From: Symsagittifera roscoffensis
Taxonomy: Eukaryota; Xenacoelomorpha; Acoela; Convolutidae
DNA length: 64,000 nt
Direction of reading: 5' to 3'
Assembly: GCF_963678635.1 (NCBI RefSeq)
Contig: NC_087068.1
Location: forward strand, 53,840,213 to 53,904,212
The translations under genes were made by a program, and so were the position numbers. Below, one piece after another: positions 19,219 through 32,104 of this stretch (the stretch's first letter is position 1; the number at the start of each line of letters is the position of its first letter). The notes beneath the pieces were generated by a model. The model did not search any database. It saw only the letters and a list, made by a program, of their open reading frames with translations, and was not told where the DNA came from.

Positions 19219-22200
19219 GCAGGGGGTCAAAGAGAGCCCGAACAAAACGCAATTCAATGTGATAGTGGGGATGATCGAAATTTCCACTATGCAAGACGGG
19301 GACAATGGAAACTACGAAACACACATTGACAGTGTACTTCAAAGGAATAGTTGGGGACCACTACTTGATACTGATTGAACAAATGGTCGACCAATTCAAT
19401 TCCTTCTCCTGGCAATAGATGGATTACAGATCAAATTGAAAAACTGCGAATCAGTTTCGCGGTCATCTCGCCATTAAGAGCAGGAATCTACCTCAAGCTA
19501 CTTGATGCACTTAGTGCTGCTTCTACTCTGCTCACGATTATCCACACTAAAGATGATGACCATTGCTTTATTGCAGCATATCACGTGTATGAGCCGGCAT
19601 TCTACCCATTATCTAGACGGTGGCTGGAGAAAAACAAAGTGTCAACCTACGATCTTGACCAAAAAGGAGCTGTGAAATTCAATCAGTAATACGAAATACC
19701 AATAGGTCTGATAGATGTGGACAGATTTGAAAGGCTGAATAAGTGTAAATTCAACATCTTTTGGTATACAAATTCTGCGTGACTTTTAAAAATCTTAAAA
19801 CCTCCTCAATACTATCCTTCAACTATTCAAACCCATTTATGTTTCACATCAATTATAGATATAAAACATAACTTTCTGTCCAGGTTCAAAGATGGAAAAT
19901 TATTGCGCTTAAGAAGTTCGGATAGATTCACTACTAATTTGATTGTGGAATTGTTGCTGCTGACAGAACTGTCAAATTTTCACTATGTATTGATAAGTGA
20001 TTTCTAGAAGCTGGTGGATTATGCGCGTCCTAAAACGCAACTTTTCCAATCTGAGATTTGCTGCAAATCTTTCCACACACGCGCTTCCTTCGAAACTCCA
20101 AGAAAGCATCAAGAACTGACCTAGACAAAGCTGACAAGTCCCAAGCCGGGAAAATAAGACCACAAGTTCAAAAACTTAACAGCCGTTGGTACGTAACCGG
20201 AAAAATCTATTTCGATTTGCAGTCACTGCTCTTGACACAATACGGGCCGCAACCTGATCTGCGAAAATTTAGCACGCAAACAATTGAAATCCTTTAGCGG
20301 TAGTTGAATTTGGGAAAAAATACTTGCTTATTTTTTTATCTTGAATCAGGAGCGAATATGATCGAAGAACTAATTAGCTTCATTGAAATGTTAGCGATAC
20401 GTTGAGTATTATACTTTCACCGATATAACAGGCAAGGAACGGGAAGATGTGATGGTTTTTTGGATTAGCGAGAACAATTTTTCTGATAATGAACAAGTGG
20501 TACTTGATCATTACCATTACACCTACAATTTTCTTGGGTTGGGCTTCTATTGAGATTAACTTTAAAAGAAAAACAACGAAGAAAATTCCTAAAGTATCTT
20601 ATAATTTTGCAACTTCTTACTTACACTATATAATCAAAACGCCGGCAAAATGCAATTCGGAAAAAACTTTTTCTCTGATACCCGCATCTGAAGAAAACCA
20701 TGACAATCTCAGTATAGATAAACAAAGTACACGGATAAAAGCGGAAAAATCAAAAACTCAAAAAAAATCTGAGTTTCAACGATTCGTATAGATTCATGCT
20801 AGCGCCGCTGGCAATACCTGTCAATAATATGCCCATGAAAAATTTTTCTGCTGGAGAACAATTGTGGAAAATTTCAGCTACTCCACCGAAAAAGTCAGAA
20901 CGCTGGAACAGAAAGGCTATTTTCCCTTGTCATATATTAACTCCTTCAAAAAAACCAATGAAATCGACTTCCCCGCAAACAATGTGCAAAAATAGTCAAA
21001 CTGGCGGAGATGTGAGTGTTACAAGTAGCGATTACAATCATGTCCTAAAACGTTTTACCAAACTGAAGTCTGGTTGACTTCATGATTACCACGATATGTT
21101 CCTGACCACGGTAGTTCTATTAGTACTGCTTCCGTTTTCAAAAAGTTTTTTAAAGTTTGCTTTCTAACTTGCATGTTGGATTGCGCCTGTTACTTCACGG
21201 CGCAAATAACCTTTCCGGGGCCGCTTTTTCAAATGTTTGTTTGCCCGACCTACAAGTCATAAGGGATTGTGAATTTGTGTACCTTGTGCAGCGAATGACA
21301 CGAGGAGGCATGTCGTCGTTTTACGCGTCCAGATTTGACAAAGCAAACAATAACTACCACGACAATTTTTTGCCATCAGAACATCCAGCTACATCCTCAA
21401 TTAGGACGCAAAATTTTTTACGAGAGAGTAATGAAATACTGCCCTGTCAATAAGCAATTTTTCAATAGTTGAAAAAAGAGTGGAAGACATACTGCTCACC
21501 AGCAAAACCTCCGAGTAAAGTTATATAGTTGAAGTCAATTTCACTATACCCAATGAGCTTCATGACTTCTTCGCTGTTTACCTTCTTGTCCTGTAGTGAA
21601 TTGTTGGGCATCGGTGCAATGAGCAGCGAGCAAAACGACATGTTGGAAAAATTGTGAAAAACCACACTGACAAAGATGCCAAAGCTTCTGCAGACCTTGC
21701 ATCCTAGAAAAAAGTTAGGTTTTGCAATACCTTACCCTTAATTTATACCACGAGCTGGGAATGAAAATAACCTACCTCGGAAAACTTCTTCAGCTCTGAC
21801 AAAGGCATTGGATGGCATCATTTGTCGATCTCTACACCCGCGTACGAAGAATCAGTAGCAAAAATTCCTAGAGATTTTTTACAAGCTGATTGATAATTCA
21901 GCATTCGGTGAGACAATGGAGTCTCGTGTAGAAAGAAAGAAGATGGAAATTGGAAGGAATGAGAGAGAGCTTCTTCAAAAATCTGCGATGGGCACGATGA
22001 GAAGTTTTTAGATCACTGTAGATCATTTAGCCACAATCAGTTTTTCAGTTACAAAAATGCTTTGGACAAACCTATAATAGTTGCTTTCACAATATTAGAA
22101 CTCGCCAAGCGTTTCATCTTTCATTTTCATTATTAAAAATTGAAGCCGAGTCTAATTTTGCAACTACTGTACTTCGACACTGATTGTTTTTATACCATAA

Positions 22201-22380
22201 AACTGACAAGGTTTATCGAGCCTTAGAGAAAGTAAAAGCTGACTTTGAATTCTCAAATTATGTTGAGGACCATTTCCTCATCGACGATACAAACACGAAA
22301 GTTCTGTTTAAGTTTAAAGACGAGACTAGTGGGAAGCTGATTAGCTCTAAAGCGGAAACTGGTTTTGGTCGTTCTTGACG

Positions 22381-22435
22381 GTGAGTAATAATTCCAACTA
22401 AAACCACTCTTCCACTCACATTCCAATTTTTGTAG
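22381..22435 (+). other. Possible 55-bp intron within polymerase copy D
   Basis: GTGAGT at 22381 and TTTTTGTAG ending at 22435 would make a short intron, beginning just after a TGA that ends the open frame at 22378. Polinton polymerase genes are normally intronless. A chance match in decayed AT-rich sequence is the simpler reading. Confidence 0.15.
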
Positions 22436-23124
22436 AACAAATTTATCACCACTACCACTACCAACCTCTTTCCCTCCCCCTTAATTTGTTGCAACAAACT
22501 ACGGACAATTAGCTGACTTATGCAATATTATAATATGTTTCCTAAACGCTGAATTATCTGAGAACATATTTCTTCTTTTTTCTCTCAAATCATACCTTAG
22601 AGTCTTCTGCTTTGTGGTAAAATAAATAAAATTTTGTTCGAAAAAGTTTGAATTGCTATAATTAAAGAAAATCTCCCCTGCCTTGTAGAAAAGAACAAAA
22701 GTTTTGCTTCAGCTCAGAAGGCACTCAAAAATTGAGTGCGAAAAGGATAAAATGGACTGCGCAGTAAAAATTGGTGCACCAAACCTCCAGGGACAAAAAT
22801 TTTACTGAGAAATCAATGAGTGTGTACAATTAAAATGTAGCTTCGAAAGGTGGCACTAACATGGCAGTGAAACATAGCAAACTTGCAATATCAACTTTCA
22901 ATTTTCAACGTTTTCTCATTTTCGACGGGACTTCGACAGTTCTCTTTGTCCATAAGGCCGCCGAGGAAAATGCATTTCTAGAAGAAGAAGACATTTACAT
23001 GGACACACAGTGGGCCTACTCAAACAATAAAGCTGATAACAGTTTGCCCGAGTTTCAACTTCCAGATTGGGGTTTTTTACAGCGGCCTTATTCAGAAACA
23101 GAGTTGCGAGAAAGAAGCGTTTAG

Positions 23125-24435
23125 TAGCCGAATCCGTGAATTTTCCTCTATAAATAACCTATTTTTTATCAGAAGCTTCGGAAGGAAGACCATCTATAAA
23201 ACAGCGCCAAAAAGAACCAAAACAACCTACACTAAATCTTGAAAAAAGTTTTTTGATATGATTTTTCCGGCTCTTTTTTCTTACTTCGGCTTCAACTTGT
23301 GTTCGTTTTTACCAGTTTATCAGTTATAAAGTTTTCGTTTTGGGCTCAGTTAATGTTTTAACATAAATAGCTTCGGGCAAATAAACTAGTTAGCACAAAC
23401 CAAGTATTAGTTAAAACCATTTTGTGAAATCTTTTGGTTCAGTTTTATTAACAACCTTTAAATAGCATGACAAAAGTTCGAACCAAAGGAAGGAAGAAAG
23501 CGAGTAAATGATATCCACATTAAACTAGGACGAAATTAGGACAATTAACTGTTTTTTTTTCTCGGGAAAAAGGACCGCTTTAAAGGTTATTGGAAGGAAT
23601 TATGTATCTTGTCCCTTGTTGTTCAGCTAATCTCAGCAAGATTTTTTGTAGGAGGTCTTTTGCTATTTGGGAGGAACGTTTTTCTTTTCAAAATCCTAGG
23701 ATAGGGAGGGAACCTTCAAAAAGTTAGGGCCCCTTTCCGATGATTTTGCTTTACGTGAGGACCGCCCCTTAGGAAGCCCCCCTTAGGATCCGAGACACGA
23801 TACCATACTACTCACACTCACCGGCAACTCTATACCAAGAATCGGCTATTGGAAACCGCGAAATGAACTATATCTTGTTTTTGAATTTCTGTTATTTTTA
23901 ACGTATGTATTTAGATTCGGATGTCTGACAAATCAGATGCTTGCTCTAGACCCATGTTCCTTAACTTTTCGAAAGTCGGAAAAAAACAACTGATTCAAAC
24001 TCTTTTTAAGTTATATACGGCAATGAATCATTCAGTTTCCAAAGTTACAAAACTAATTATATCAAATTAAACTTCCTAATTGACAATTCGGATACTTTTG
24101 AGAGATAATATAAAAATGTCAGAAAATTCAGAGAAACCTCTCAAACAAACATATGGTTAGTAGGCCAACCTGCAAATAGCTGAAACCGGTGTCGGAACTA
24201 TCTCTCTCCTATAAGATATTAAAATATATTGTTTTCAGTATAGGTTCACATTGATCAAAATAAATTATATAAATGACCTCTCCAAAGAACCCAGTCTGGG
24301 AGATTGTCATTAGAAAAATTCTGCCTGTTTTCAGACGTCTCCGAGAGCAAAAAAGAACAAGGTGTTAATTAGGATGTTGGTGTAATACCACTGTTGTTTT
24401 TTGTTAAAATACTATAGAATGAAAACTTTTTAAAA
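23125..24435. other. No gene recognised
   Basis: Spacer between the polymerase remnant and the F-box gene. It contains a short GC-richer patch with runs of C (about 23690-23830). There is no reading frame with recognisable content on either strand. Confidence 0.4.
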
Positions 24436-26795
24436 TTATGGAAAAGAAAAAAAAATAGCTCTGCAAATATGCAAACCGGTTTTCGTAAGAATCTTTCTTC
24501 TATTCATGCAAGGCTCTAAAGGCAAAGTAAAGGCTGAAGGTTCTAAAGGCAAACTGGAGCGTATGTTCCAGTGTTCGTGTGGGTCATAAACTAAATCCCA
24601 TCCTGCGTCTGGGTCATCATCTAACTCATCCATCCATTTCACCTCCTCGCTGGTAATTGAATCCTTCAAAACTAAATATTTTCCACAAAGCCTCACAAAC
24701 TTTATATTCGGGTGACTGCATAGAGCATTCTTGTTCTTTTCCACCCAATCTGCAACAACTGGCCAGTCAACGCCGAATCTCGGAAATGTAAACACGAGAC
24801 TCAGAAACTTCAATTCTGGTTGAAACTGCAACACCTTCAAGACTGCAACGTCCAAAAATGCAGTCAGTTTCAGTCTCATATTACAAAGTAATACAAACGT
24901 ATCCAAGCGGAACTGAGATTGACAAAGTGAATCGGCTAATTTGGCTAAATCGGCTTCGGTCAAAACATAATATGCAAGGGTGTCATTGTCATCGTCCCGC
25001 GAACTCACAATTTGAAGATGTTTCAAATGCTCAAGTTTCAAGAAGCATTTGAGCATTTCAAAGTCTATGTTCACTGTTTTACAGGAAGCTGGAAGATCAA
25101 AATTCAGATCAGTCGCGTCAATCTGAAAGCCTGAAATATATCTCATGAAGATGGAGAATCTTGAAAGATTTGTATAATGGGTACAAATAAAAGCTGAAAG
25201 CGTTCGAATTTCATGAATTTCTTCCACTTCTTGATTAAGTAAATTCAGTGCTTCCACAAACGGAAAATAGGGCGCTTTTCTCCCCTTATAGATATCAAAA
25301 TCGCTTGGTTGAATTTCGTCAACTGTGAGCTTTTTCAGATTTTTCACCGGGAAAACGTCAGCAGCTGAATACTGCTGTGAATTTGATATGACAATTTCAC
25401 TCAATTTTGGAAACAGTTCAAAGGTTTCCTTCGATTTTTCTGGTTCCAAAGATTCATCTCTAACAATTAAAGTCATACGGTTCACAAGGTTTGCGATAGC
25501 TGGTTGTATTGTTGGGGGTGGAGAAAATTTGAAAGGCGTAACCGAAAGATTAATTTTTGTATCTTGACAAAATAAGGCGCTTAGACGATGCATGTAGTCC
25601 CAAGTATTATCACGAGTTCCGGAGTCCTCGCTGTTGGCGTTAATAGACAAAGCGCGCAAATAATTACCAAATAGTCTATCGTAACGAAGAACTATGTCAC
25701 TTATGAACTTCGAACACAATTGATCGATGAAATCGCTCCTAGGCGAAGGACCGAATGTGCGAAAATAAAAATCAGCCAATAAGATTTCAGCATTCCAAAA
25801 TTTGGAAAGAGGGAAAATCTCAAAAAAAAGTAAATATTTCCAGGAATTTAATATAATGATTGCCGAATATAAAAACGGCAGAAGTATGCAAAGTTTTCAA
25901 ATTGTCACTGACCGCCGGCGAATTCCCGGGTTGACCTCCATAGACCGAAAATGCTAATCATACAATTTCATACACTTAGTCTATGGAAAAATGCTAGTCA
26001 TACAAATTTCATACATTTTTGCAAAATGAGTTTAATCGAATTTCAAAGTAATTTTATAGTTGTTTTGGTATCGAAAAAAAATCATATGAAAAAATGCTAA
26101 TCATACAATTTCCATATATGAAAAAATGCTAGTCATGCAATTTCCATATATGAAAAAAATACTAATCATAGACCTTTCATGCAATTTTCTGTACGTATGG
26201 AATTGCATGGAAAGTGTATGACTAGCATTTTTCCATATATGGAAATTGTATGACTAGTATTTTTGGTCATCCCGGGTTGGAACAATTTTTATATTTCAAG
26301 GGTTTCGTTATAAAAGAAGCAAAATGTTGCTTCACTTAATTCATTATAATTTAACGGCAATTTATTCATTTTAATAATAATTGACTTTCGACGGTATTTG
26401 TTGTCGGTCCTTACCCATGATTTTTTTCGCCCAATCGGTCCTTCGACCATGAGAATAGCCCCCATTATATCCTCCAACCTCCGATTGTCGTAATCCAACG
26501 TTAAAGAAGTGCAACTCCAGTTAAACTCTTTATCCAACAATTTTAGTAATTTGTCTACTTCTTCTAGATTATATCGTGCCCGTTGCAGATGCAGAATCAC
26601 GCGAATGCGAAACTTTAACCTTGATTCCTTCACTACGTTATTTATATGTCGACATGTTGCTCTCAAATTCATTACATCTTCGAAGCCCGTTGTTATCCAA
26701 GAGTAACGAAATCGTTTGTCCATAAGCAGCTGACATACTTGCTGTACTAAATGAGGCGGCATAGAATATATATTCACTTTTTCAAGGGAATTCAT
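24436..26795 (-). CDS. F-box / leucine-rich protein gene (two-exon model)
   Basis: Exon 1 would run 26795-26415. Its ATG lies 8 bases after a TTTCAG acceptor, and it encodes an F-box-like segment: S-M-P-P-H-L-V-Q-Q-V-C-Q-L-L-M, then D-V-M-N-L-R-A-T-C-R-H-I-N-N-V-V. A donor TGG|GTAAGG lies at 26415/26414. Exon 2 would run 25818-24436, starting in the same phase after TTTTTTTTGAG. It is open for about 460 residues with spaced Leu-rich segments (for example L-E-H-L-K-H-L-Q-I, P-E-L-K-F-L-S-L-V) and an acidic D-E-L-D-D-D-P-D-A stretch before the end. F-box proteins of this kind recruit substrates to SCF ubiquitin ligases. The alternative is two genes: exon 1 read on to a TAA at 26289, and a separate downstream ORF. 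The intron holds a foldback element. There are no stops in either exon, so the gene is probably alive. Confidence 0.5.
25925..26276. mobile_element. Foldback/MITE-like element with CCCGGG ends, copy 1
   Basis: The left end reads CCCGGGTTGACC, then AAAATGCTAATCATACAA. The right end, read inwards on the other strand, is CCCGGGATGACC, then AAAAATACTAGTCATACAA. The motif TGCTARTCATACAA recurs several times inside in both orientations. No protein is encoded. It lies in the candidate intron of the F-box gene. Related larger elements are at 38266 and 46599. Confidence 0.7.
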
Positions 26796-26819
26796 TTGAA
26801 AATCTGAAACCAATCCCAC

Positions 26820-29800
26820 TTATAGGAAAAAATAATTTTTTTATGCTTCAAAATTTTAAAAAATTTTGCTTTCAAATCGACTAGAAGCGCAGTTCTATTC
26901 GGACGCATTTGCAAAAATTAACACCCAGTTCGGTTTTGAGTGTTAATTCCGGTATTATTATTGAATAACGTACACTGTATCAACGTAAAACACCTTCAAT
27001 TTTTGACACAATCACTGTTTTGATAAATTTAACTATACTTGAGCTTAACGGAAAAAAACATAAATAACATGCCGAGAAGTAAAACAACTGAATGTTAAAT
27101 ACAGAGGCGAAGCGGAGTTTCGCATCACTTGCGATACAATACTAACATAAGTCGAAATGGAATGTCGGAAAAACTAGGTCTACCAAAACTTAAATTTCGT
27201 ATGTCTCGATAAAAGTCCATTCTAGTTAACCATGCCAAGTAGTTTAAGATTAAATGAGCAAAGGAAGAAAAGTAACGAAGCGGAAACAAAGCCGACAGTC
27301 TTTGAGCAGACACCAGTTGCGCCGTGATATGTTAACTCCGTGATATGTTAACTATCTCGCCAGTACAACCGAAAAAATAGTGTTTTATAAAAACAAAATT
27401 TAAAAAATTTCAAGGCCCCCTGAAGTTACTCTGAACAACAATTGCACTTACAGTTACAATGAAAGTTGCTTACAGTGGAAAGAAAATCCGAGATGTTGCA
27501 AAAAAGCCGACAAAAGTCAAGCGGACAAACAAAAGTCTCCGACTATTCAAGTTTCAACGGAAAAAAATGCAATTGCAAACATAATGAAAAAAAAACAAGG
27601 TCCAGTCCAAGTGTGAACGAACCTGAATGTTGTTAAGATTCAATAGTGAAACGAAAATGAAAAGCATGTAAGATTTTTGAAGAAAAATTGTTTACGGAAA
27701 AAAGCCTAGTTCCAAATTACAAGAAAGACACTTGCTTCGAAGACAATAATAAGCATCGAAACAAAACGTATAAAGCGTTGTTTTTGAGCAGACACAAGTT
27801 ACGGCGGGAAAAACTGTTTATTGCAAAAAATGAACATTGAAAAAAAGTTAAGTCACCAATCATAACACTAAAGATAAAAAGTTTTTTCGAACGACTCAAA
27901 AAGAAGTTTCTAAGCCGACCTAAAGTAAGCCGAAGCTTTTTAAGCCGAAAAAAAAACGGATTTACAATCAACATGAACAAAAAATCAAACAGAACGGGCA
28001 TTTAAAATGCAATCATGTTCAAAAAGTGTATACTCTCCATATGTCTGTTTGTTGACGAAAGTAGATGGAGATGATGGAGATGACCACAATTTAGTCATCC
28101 TGCAATCAAAGTTTTTGCTGGAAAAAAATCCAGTGCCCGACAGCAAAACCCTTGCTTAACGCAAGGTTAAAAAATCGCAATCAGATTTTACAGAACTTTA
28201 TACATGAAATAGCTTAACCATGTCTAGATGTTATGATCTTAACAAGTGTAAACAACGCTTAAACATGACAAAACGTCCAAAATGGCGATTCTCGATTGAA
28301 TATTCAACAGAGGAATAAGCAGTGTAGTTTTTGAGAAAAGTCAAATACTTTCCAAAAAAGGGTCAAAAAATCAAAATTTTTACTTTTACGAGAATCGTAG
28401 CTTTAATTGTCAAAAAAGGTTTGGGCGTAGCCTCTTATACTGAAAAGATTCATACAACTTGTTATTTCGATTGAACGCAAGAACTCAGGTTACAGAGGGT
28501 AGTTTTCAAGAAAAGCTAAATAGTTTCAACAAACGGTAGAAAAAATTATTGTCTTTTCCGAGGGTTTTAACTTAGTAGTTGATTATGCAGGGTCGCTTCC
28601 GTTATCAGACTGTGCCGAGAAACCACAAACAAAACAAAAAAAAATAAAAAAGCTGCCAATTATGCAAGAAACGTTATGCACGAAACTGTTTTTTGGATTG
28701 AACCAATTATTCAATTTTGGACGGGTAGTTTTTGAGAAAGGTCTACAAGAAGCAAAACATGGTAAAAAAATCAAACTTTTTTCTTTCCGAGGGTCTTAAC
28801 ATTTGAGTTAAAAAAGTCTGTGCTTAGTTGATCATGCGGGGGCAATTGCGACAACCAGTTGTTTTGAATGAACCTAAAAACTCACCGTGTATTTGACTTT
28901 TTAAAAAGCTAACAATTTAGAAAAAATATTCAAAAGCTTAAAACATGCAGCAAGAAATCCATGAAGCCGATAAAAGAGCAATTTATTTCTGAAAACTTAG
29001 TAACAAGCATTGCACCCATGTCAGCAATTGATTCAACTATTTTATCAAATGTTTTTTTCCGAGGGTCCTAACTTCTAAGTAAAAAATTTGTGCTTAGTTG
29101 ACTATACGAGGGCAATTCCCACAACCAGTTGTTTTGAATGAACCTAAAAACTCACTATGTGTTTTACTTTTTAAAAAACTAACATTTCAGAAAAATTATT
29201 CAAAAGTTTAAAACATCCGGCAAATCCATGAAGCCGACAAAAAAGCAATTTATTTCTGAAAACTTCCCAGTAATAAACATTGCACCCATGCCAGCAATTG
29301 ATTCAACTGACTTTGTTAAACTAATTGTTAACTTGATAAAAATCCACATTCCGACTTTATAAAGCTTGCTAATAGCAAGCGTAACATTAATTGAAAAACT
29401 AGATATAATTCATTTCGTCTGGATATAATTCATTTCAAAAACTGTTAAATGGTGACTGAAATAGCGTCGTAAATCCAAAAACCTAGTCTGAAGTTAACGC
29501 TGAATTTATATGGAAATCCAAGTATATATGAAATCGAAGCATAGCTAAAAGATTGTCGGGAAAAAGTCAATGAATGCATGCAATCAAAAAAATACTGTAG
29601 AAAAGGTGACTTGTTTCTTGAAGAACTTCAGTTTTCCAATTTCAAAAAAATATATTCATGTCCCTAAAACATTTCTTAATTTCAAGAAAACATTATGATC
29701 GGAAAGTTCTTGAAAAATCTAATCTAATTTGTGAAAACTGGATCAATAGCTAAACTTTTCATTCCTCTGGGAAAACATTTAATTAGAGTTTACTTTCAAA

Positions 29801-29899
29801 AATAAAAGTCGATCACGTTTTTCGTGACTAAAAATGATCTCGTTTTTTTTTTCGCTGCGGCTGTTTGATAATGGATTTTGCTTTCCTTTCAACTAAGAA
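26820..29899. other. Repeat-rich spacer without recognised genes
   Basis: AT-rich sequence with a short duplicated phrase (CGTGATATGTTAACT twice at 27325-27351), a recurring GCGAAGC/GCTTCGC-type motif at 27107, a phrase TTTTGAGCAGACAC near 27300 and 27782, and a tandem repeat at 28559-29320. There is no reading frame with a recognisable domain. Confidence 0.45.
28559..29320. repeat. Tandem repeat of about 230-272 bp, three diverged units
   Basis: Units begin with GAGGGT(T/C)(T/C)TAAC at about 28559, 28789 and 29061. The second and third are clearly alike (shared CCAGTTGTTTTGAATGAACC and GCAATTTATTTCTGAAAAC). The first is more diverged. Confidence 0.7.
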
Positions 29900-32104
29900 A
29901 ACGAACTGAACGTGCAATGAAATCAAAACTCAAATCGTGAAAAAGTACAATTCAGCAAGAACAATTTTTAAGGCTTTTCCTCAAAAAAAAACGAAAACAA
30001 AACATCACCGAGACCTGTACCTACATAAGAGTACTGACTGCTTTCAAGAAACCTAATAACCAAATCTGAAGTTTATGAGGTAGCTAAATAGCTTTGACAA
30101 AAACACGTCGGAATCTAAACTTCCTCAAAAGTTTCAGTTCTTGGAACAACAAAAATAGTCGATTGCTGTGCAGCTACAAGGATCCAATAATAAGATTTCT
30201 TCTAAGAGATACAAAAGTAGGATTCATTTTTCATGCTTACTTTTTCATGCAAATTCGTGTCGAGTTTTTTTCAAAGTGTCAAATTTAACGGCCTGAAAAA
30301 AACAAAGTGCTGTAAAAACAGTTTCTCCTCAAGCACTTTAAACATATAACCCCAACATCGTTCTTAAATTATCAAAGCTTCAGTTCTTTCACCGAAATTT
30401 TTCAATGTTTCTCAAAACACTGCTGAAAAAACCTCGACAGGCTTCAATAGAGAACTCAGACATGATAAAATCTCATTTCACTCCTACCAACGAACGCCCA
30501 TAAAAATTTTTTTCACGCATATTAAACGTCAGATGGCTTCACGTTAGAAAAAATATTCAGTCCTGTTCAGTCATTTTTCATATTAAAATACAAAAACAAA
30601 CTTCTGAAATCCTTCTGAAAAAAACTTCTGAAAAACTTCAAAAATCACAAATTTCTGATTGCGAAGACGAAGCGGTTTGAAAGTTCGTTACCAAAAAAAC
30701 TACTCAGATGAACAAAAACCATTTTTTATCCAATCCAATTTTTATCCAGTTTCACATTTTTATCCAATTTGGCATATCCAATTTTGTGGATACGAGGTCC
30801 GTAGAAAAGTGTTCAGACGAAGGAAACCAACCAGATGTAAGTGGCTCACTGATAATCTTTGCTTCTGATGAAGATATTGGCAAGTTATTCCCGCTCCCAC
30901 ATTTGAAAAGTGGCACAAAAGTGGCATGTTAATTCATTCATGTTCAACTGTTAACTAGTATTTAAAGGAAAATATATGGAAACATACCAATAATTAGTGA
31001 ATAATCTAACAAAAACTACCCTTACAAAAAATTCGTCTTCCCTCATTATTTTAGGTAGTCAGATACTGAAGATTTTCTTGAGGTAGAACGCATTGTACTG
31101 TTGCACTACTAGAAGGATCAATGACACTTCATCTCAGCTTCTCGGTAGTTTGATATCGCACATGAATGAAGAAAGAAGATTATTCTCCTTGCTTTTTCAA
31201 ATCAGCACTGTCTAAATGATTTTCTTATTTATGATTCACGAAAGCTCCTTTGACCACCTCGACCTTTTGAAAACAGTGGATCTTTTGGGAAAAACTGGAA
31301 GTTTCGAGCAAAATTTTCAATTTGCTGAAAGATTATAGCCTGACCAGATTAGAGCCCAGGACGTTTGTCGCCCTATTCAGGGTCGTTACCTCTGCTCCAA
31401 ATGAGAACACTTTTTTACTTGACTTGGTGTGATGACTTAAGCGGCAAGGACTTCGGAAACATTTTAAACGAGGTTTCATGAACTTATTATATTATTTTGC
31501 AGCTATCGTTGTTGCTGCTAATTGGACTAATTGATTAGTGATGGCTAAAAACTTGGCTAGTATAAACAATTAGGTGGTATTTACAGTATAACATAAAAAT
31601 CTAGAGTCAGAGCAAGAAAGTTTCTAAAAGGTACAACCCATAACAAAATTTTAACAAGATTGACCGTATCAGGGCGAGGCCCTGAATGTTCCGACTGCCT
31701 TTTAAAGTCTATGGAACAGTAATAACATGAAAAATTAAAGGTAATAAAAATGATTTTTTTTTGTTTTAGGTTTTTTTTTGTGAAAATCATCCCCCACACG
31801 CCATATAAAAACCAAAGTGATAACTTCGCTACTAGTAACAAATAATTATGGCAAATAAGCTTCGTTCAACCAATTTGGAACGATTTCTAACACGGATTAA
31901 ATCTCCGCTTACGCGTTAATAGCGCCAAACATTTTGTGCGATAGTTGTCCCAAGTTGGCCAAAGAGACAATCTCTAACGTTACGAAAGTCTGAAAAACAA
32001 GACTGCTCGTATCACGGCGGAGCCCCAAACGTTCCAACTGCCTTTTAAGATCTATGGAGCAGTAATAACATTGAAAGTTTTACAAAAATTTTTTTTTTAT
32101 TTCA
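29900..32104. repeat. Macro-array block X, copy 1
   Basis: Collinear with 34288-36490 and 41395-43700. It begins near a phrase GAACGTGCAATGAAATCAA and ends after a poly-T tract, where it is fused directly to the 3' part of a foldback element (32105). The Z block present in the other units is missing. Confidence 0.8.
30771..31440 (+). pseudogene. Decayed ORF of unknown function, X copy 1
   Basis: The first part (30771-30932) reads G-I-S-N-F-V-D-T-R-S followed by S-L-I-I-F-A-S-D-E-D-I and F-P-L-P-H-L-K-S-G before a stop. The second part (about 31215-31435) begins M-I-F-L-F-M-I-H-E-S-S-F-D-H-L-D-L-L and is frameshifted after L-L-G. The best kept copy is at 42361-43057. The two parts may be exons or simply fragments in different frames. 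No family is recognised. Confidence 0.3.

Larger units (their letters stand above)
18473..23124 (+). pseudogene. Polinton protein-primed family B DNA polymerase, fullest copy (D)
   Basis: This is a nearly full-length but broken polymerase gene. In order: ATG at 18473; N-terminal zinc fingers; a 294-bp internal duplication (18631-19218); V-G-M-I-E-I-S (near 19267); the H-V-Y-E-P-A-F-Y-P block (19583-19610); the exonuclease I site F-D-L-Q (Asp codon at 20214; the usual Glu is Gln); a D-H-Y-H-Y segment (20504) replacing a Cys/His motif; polymerase motif A Asp at 21405; motif B K-x3-N-S-x-F-G (21883-21909); motif C YFDTD (22170-22184); F-K-D-E-T-S-G (22309-22332); and a C-terminal frame ending at a TAG (23122-23124). 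Stops and frameshifts are frequent, so it is not functional. In the family, this enzyme copies the element from a protein primer. It starts 33 bases after the short zinc-finger ORF. Confidence 0.85.

Noticed and set aside
18626-19342. A 238-residue minus-strand ORF
   Set aside because: It is antisense to the polymerase N-terminal region. Its length comes from the 294-bp in-frame duplication, and it repeats its own sequence for the same reason. The sense strand shows the conserved polymerase blocks.
25925-26276. A CRISPR-like series of similar short motifs
   Set aside because: The motifs are in both orientations, irregularly spaced and inside an element with inverted ends. The DNA is eukaryotic, with no cas genes.
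31581-31841. An 86-residue minus-strand ORF in block X (also at 36081-36338)
   Set aside because: It crosses the dispersed CGTATCAGGGCG module and a poly-T tract. The frame changes with run length and has no recognisable domain.
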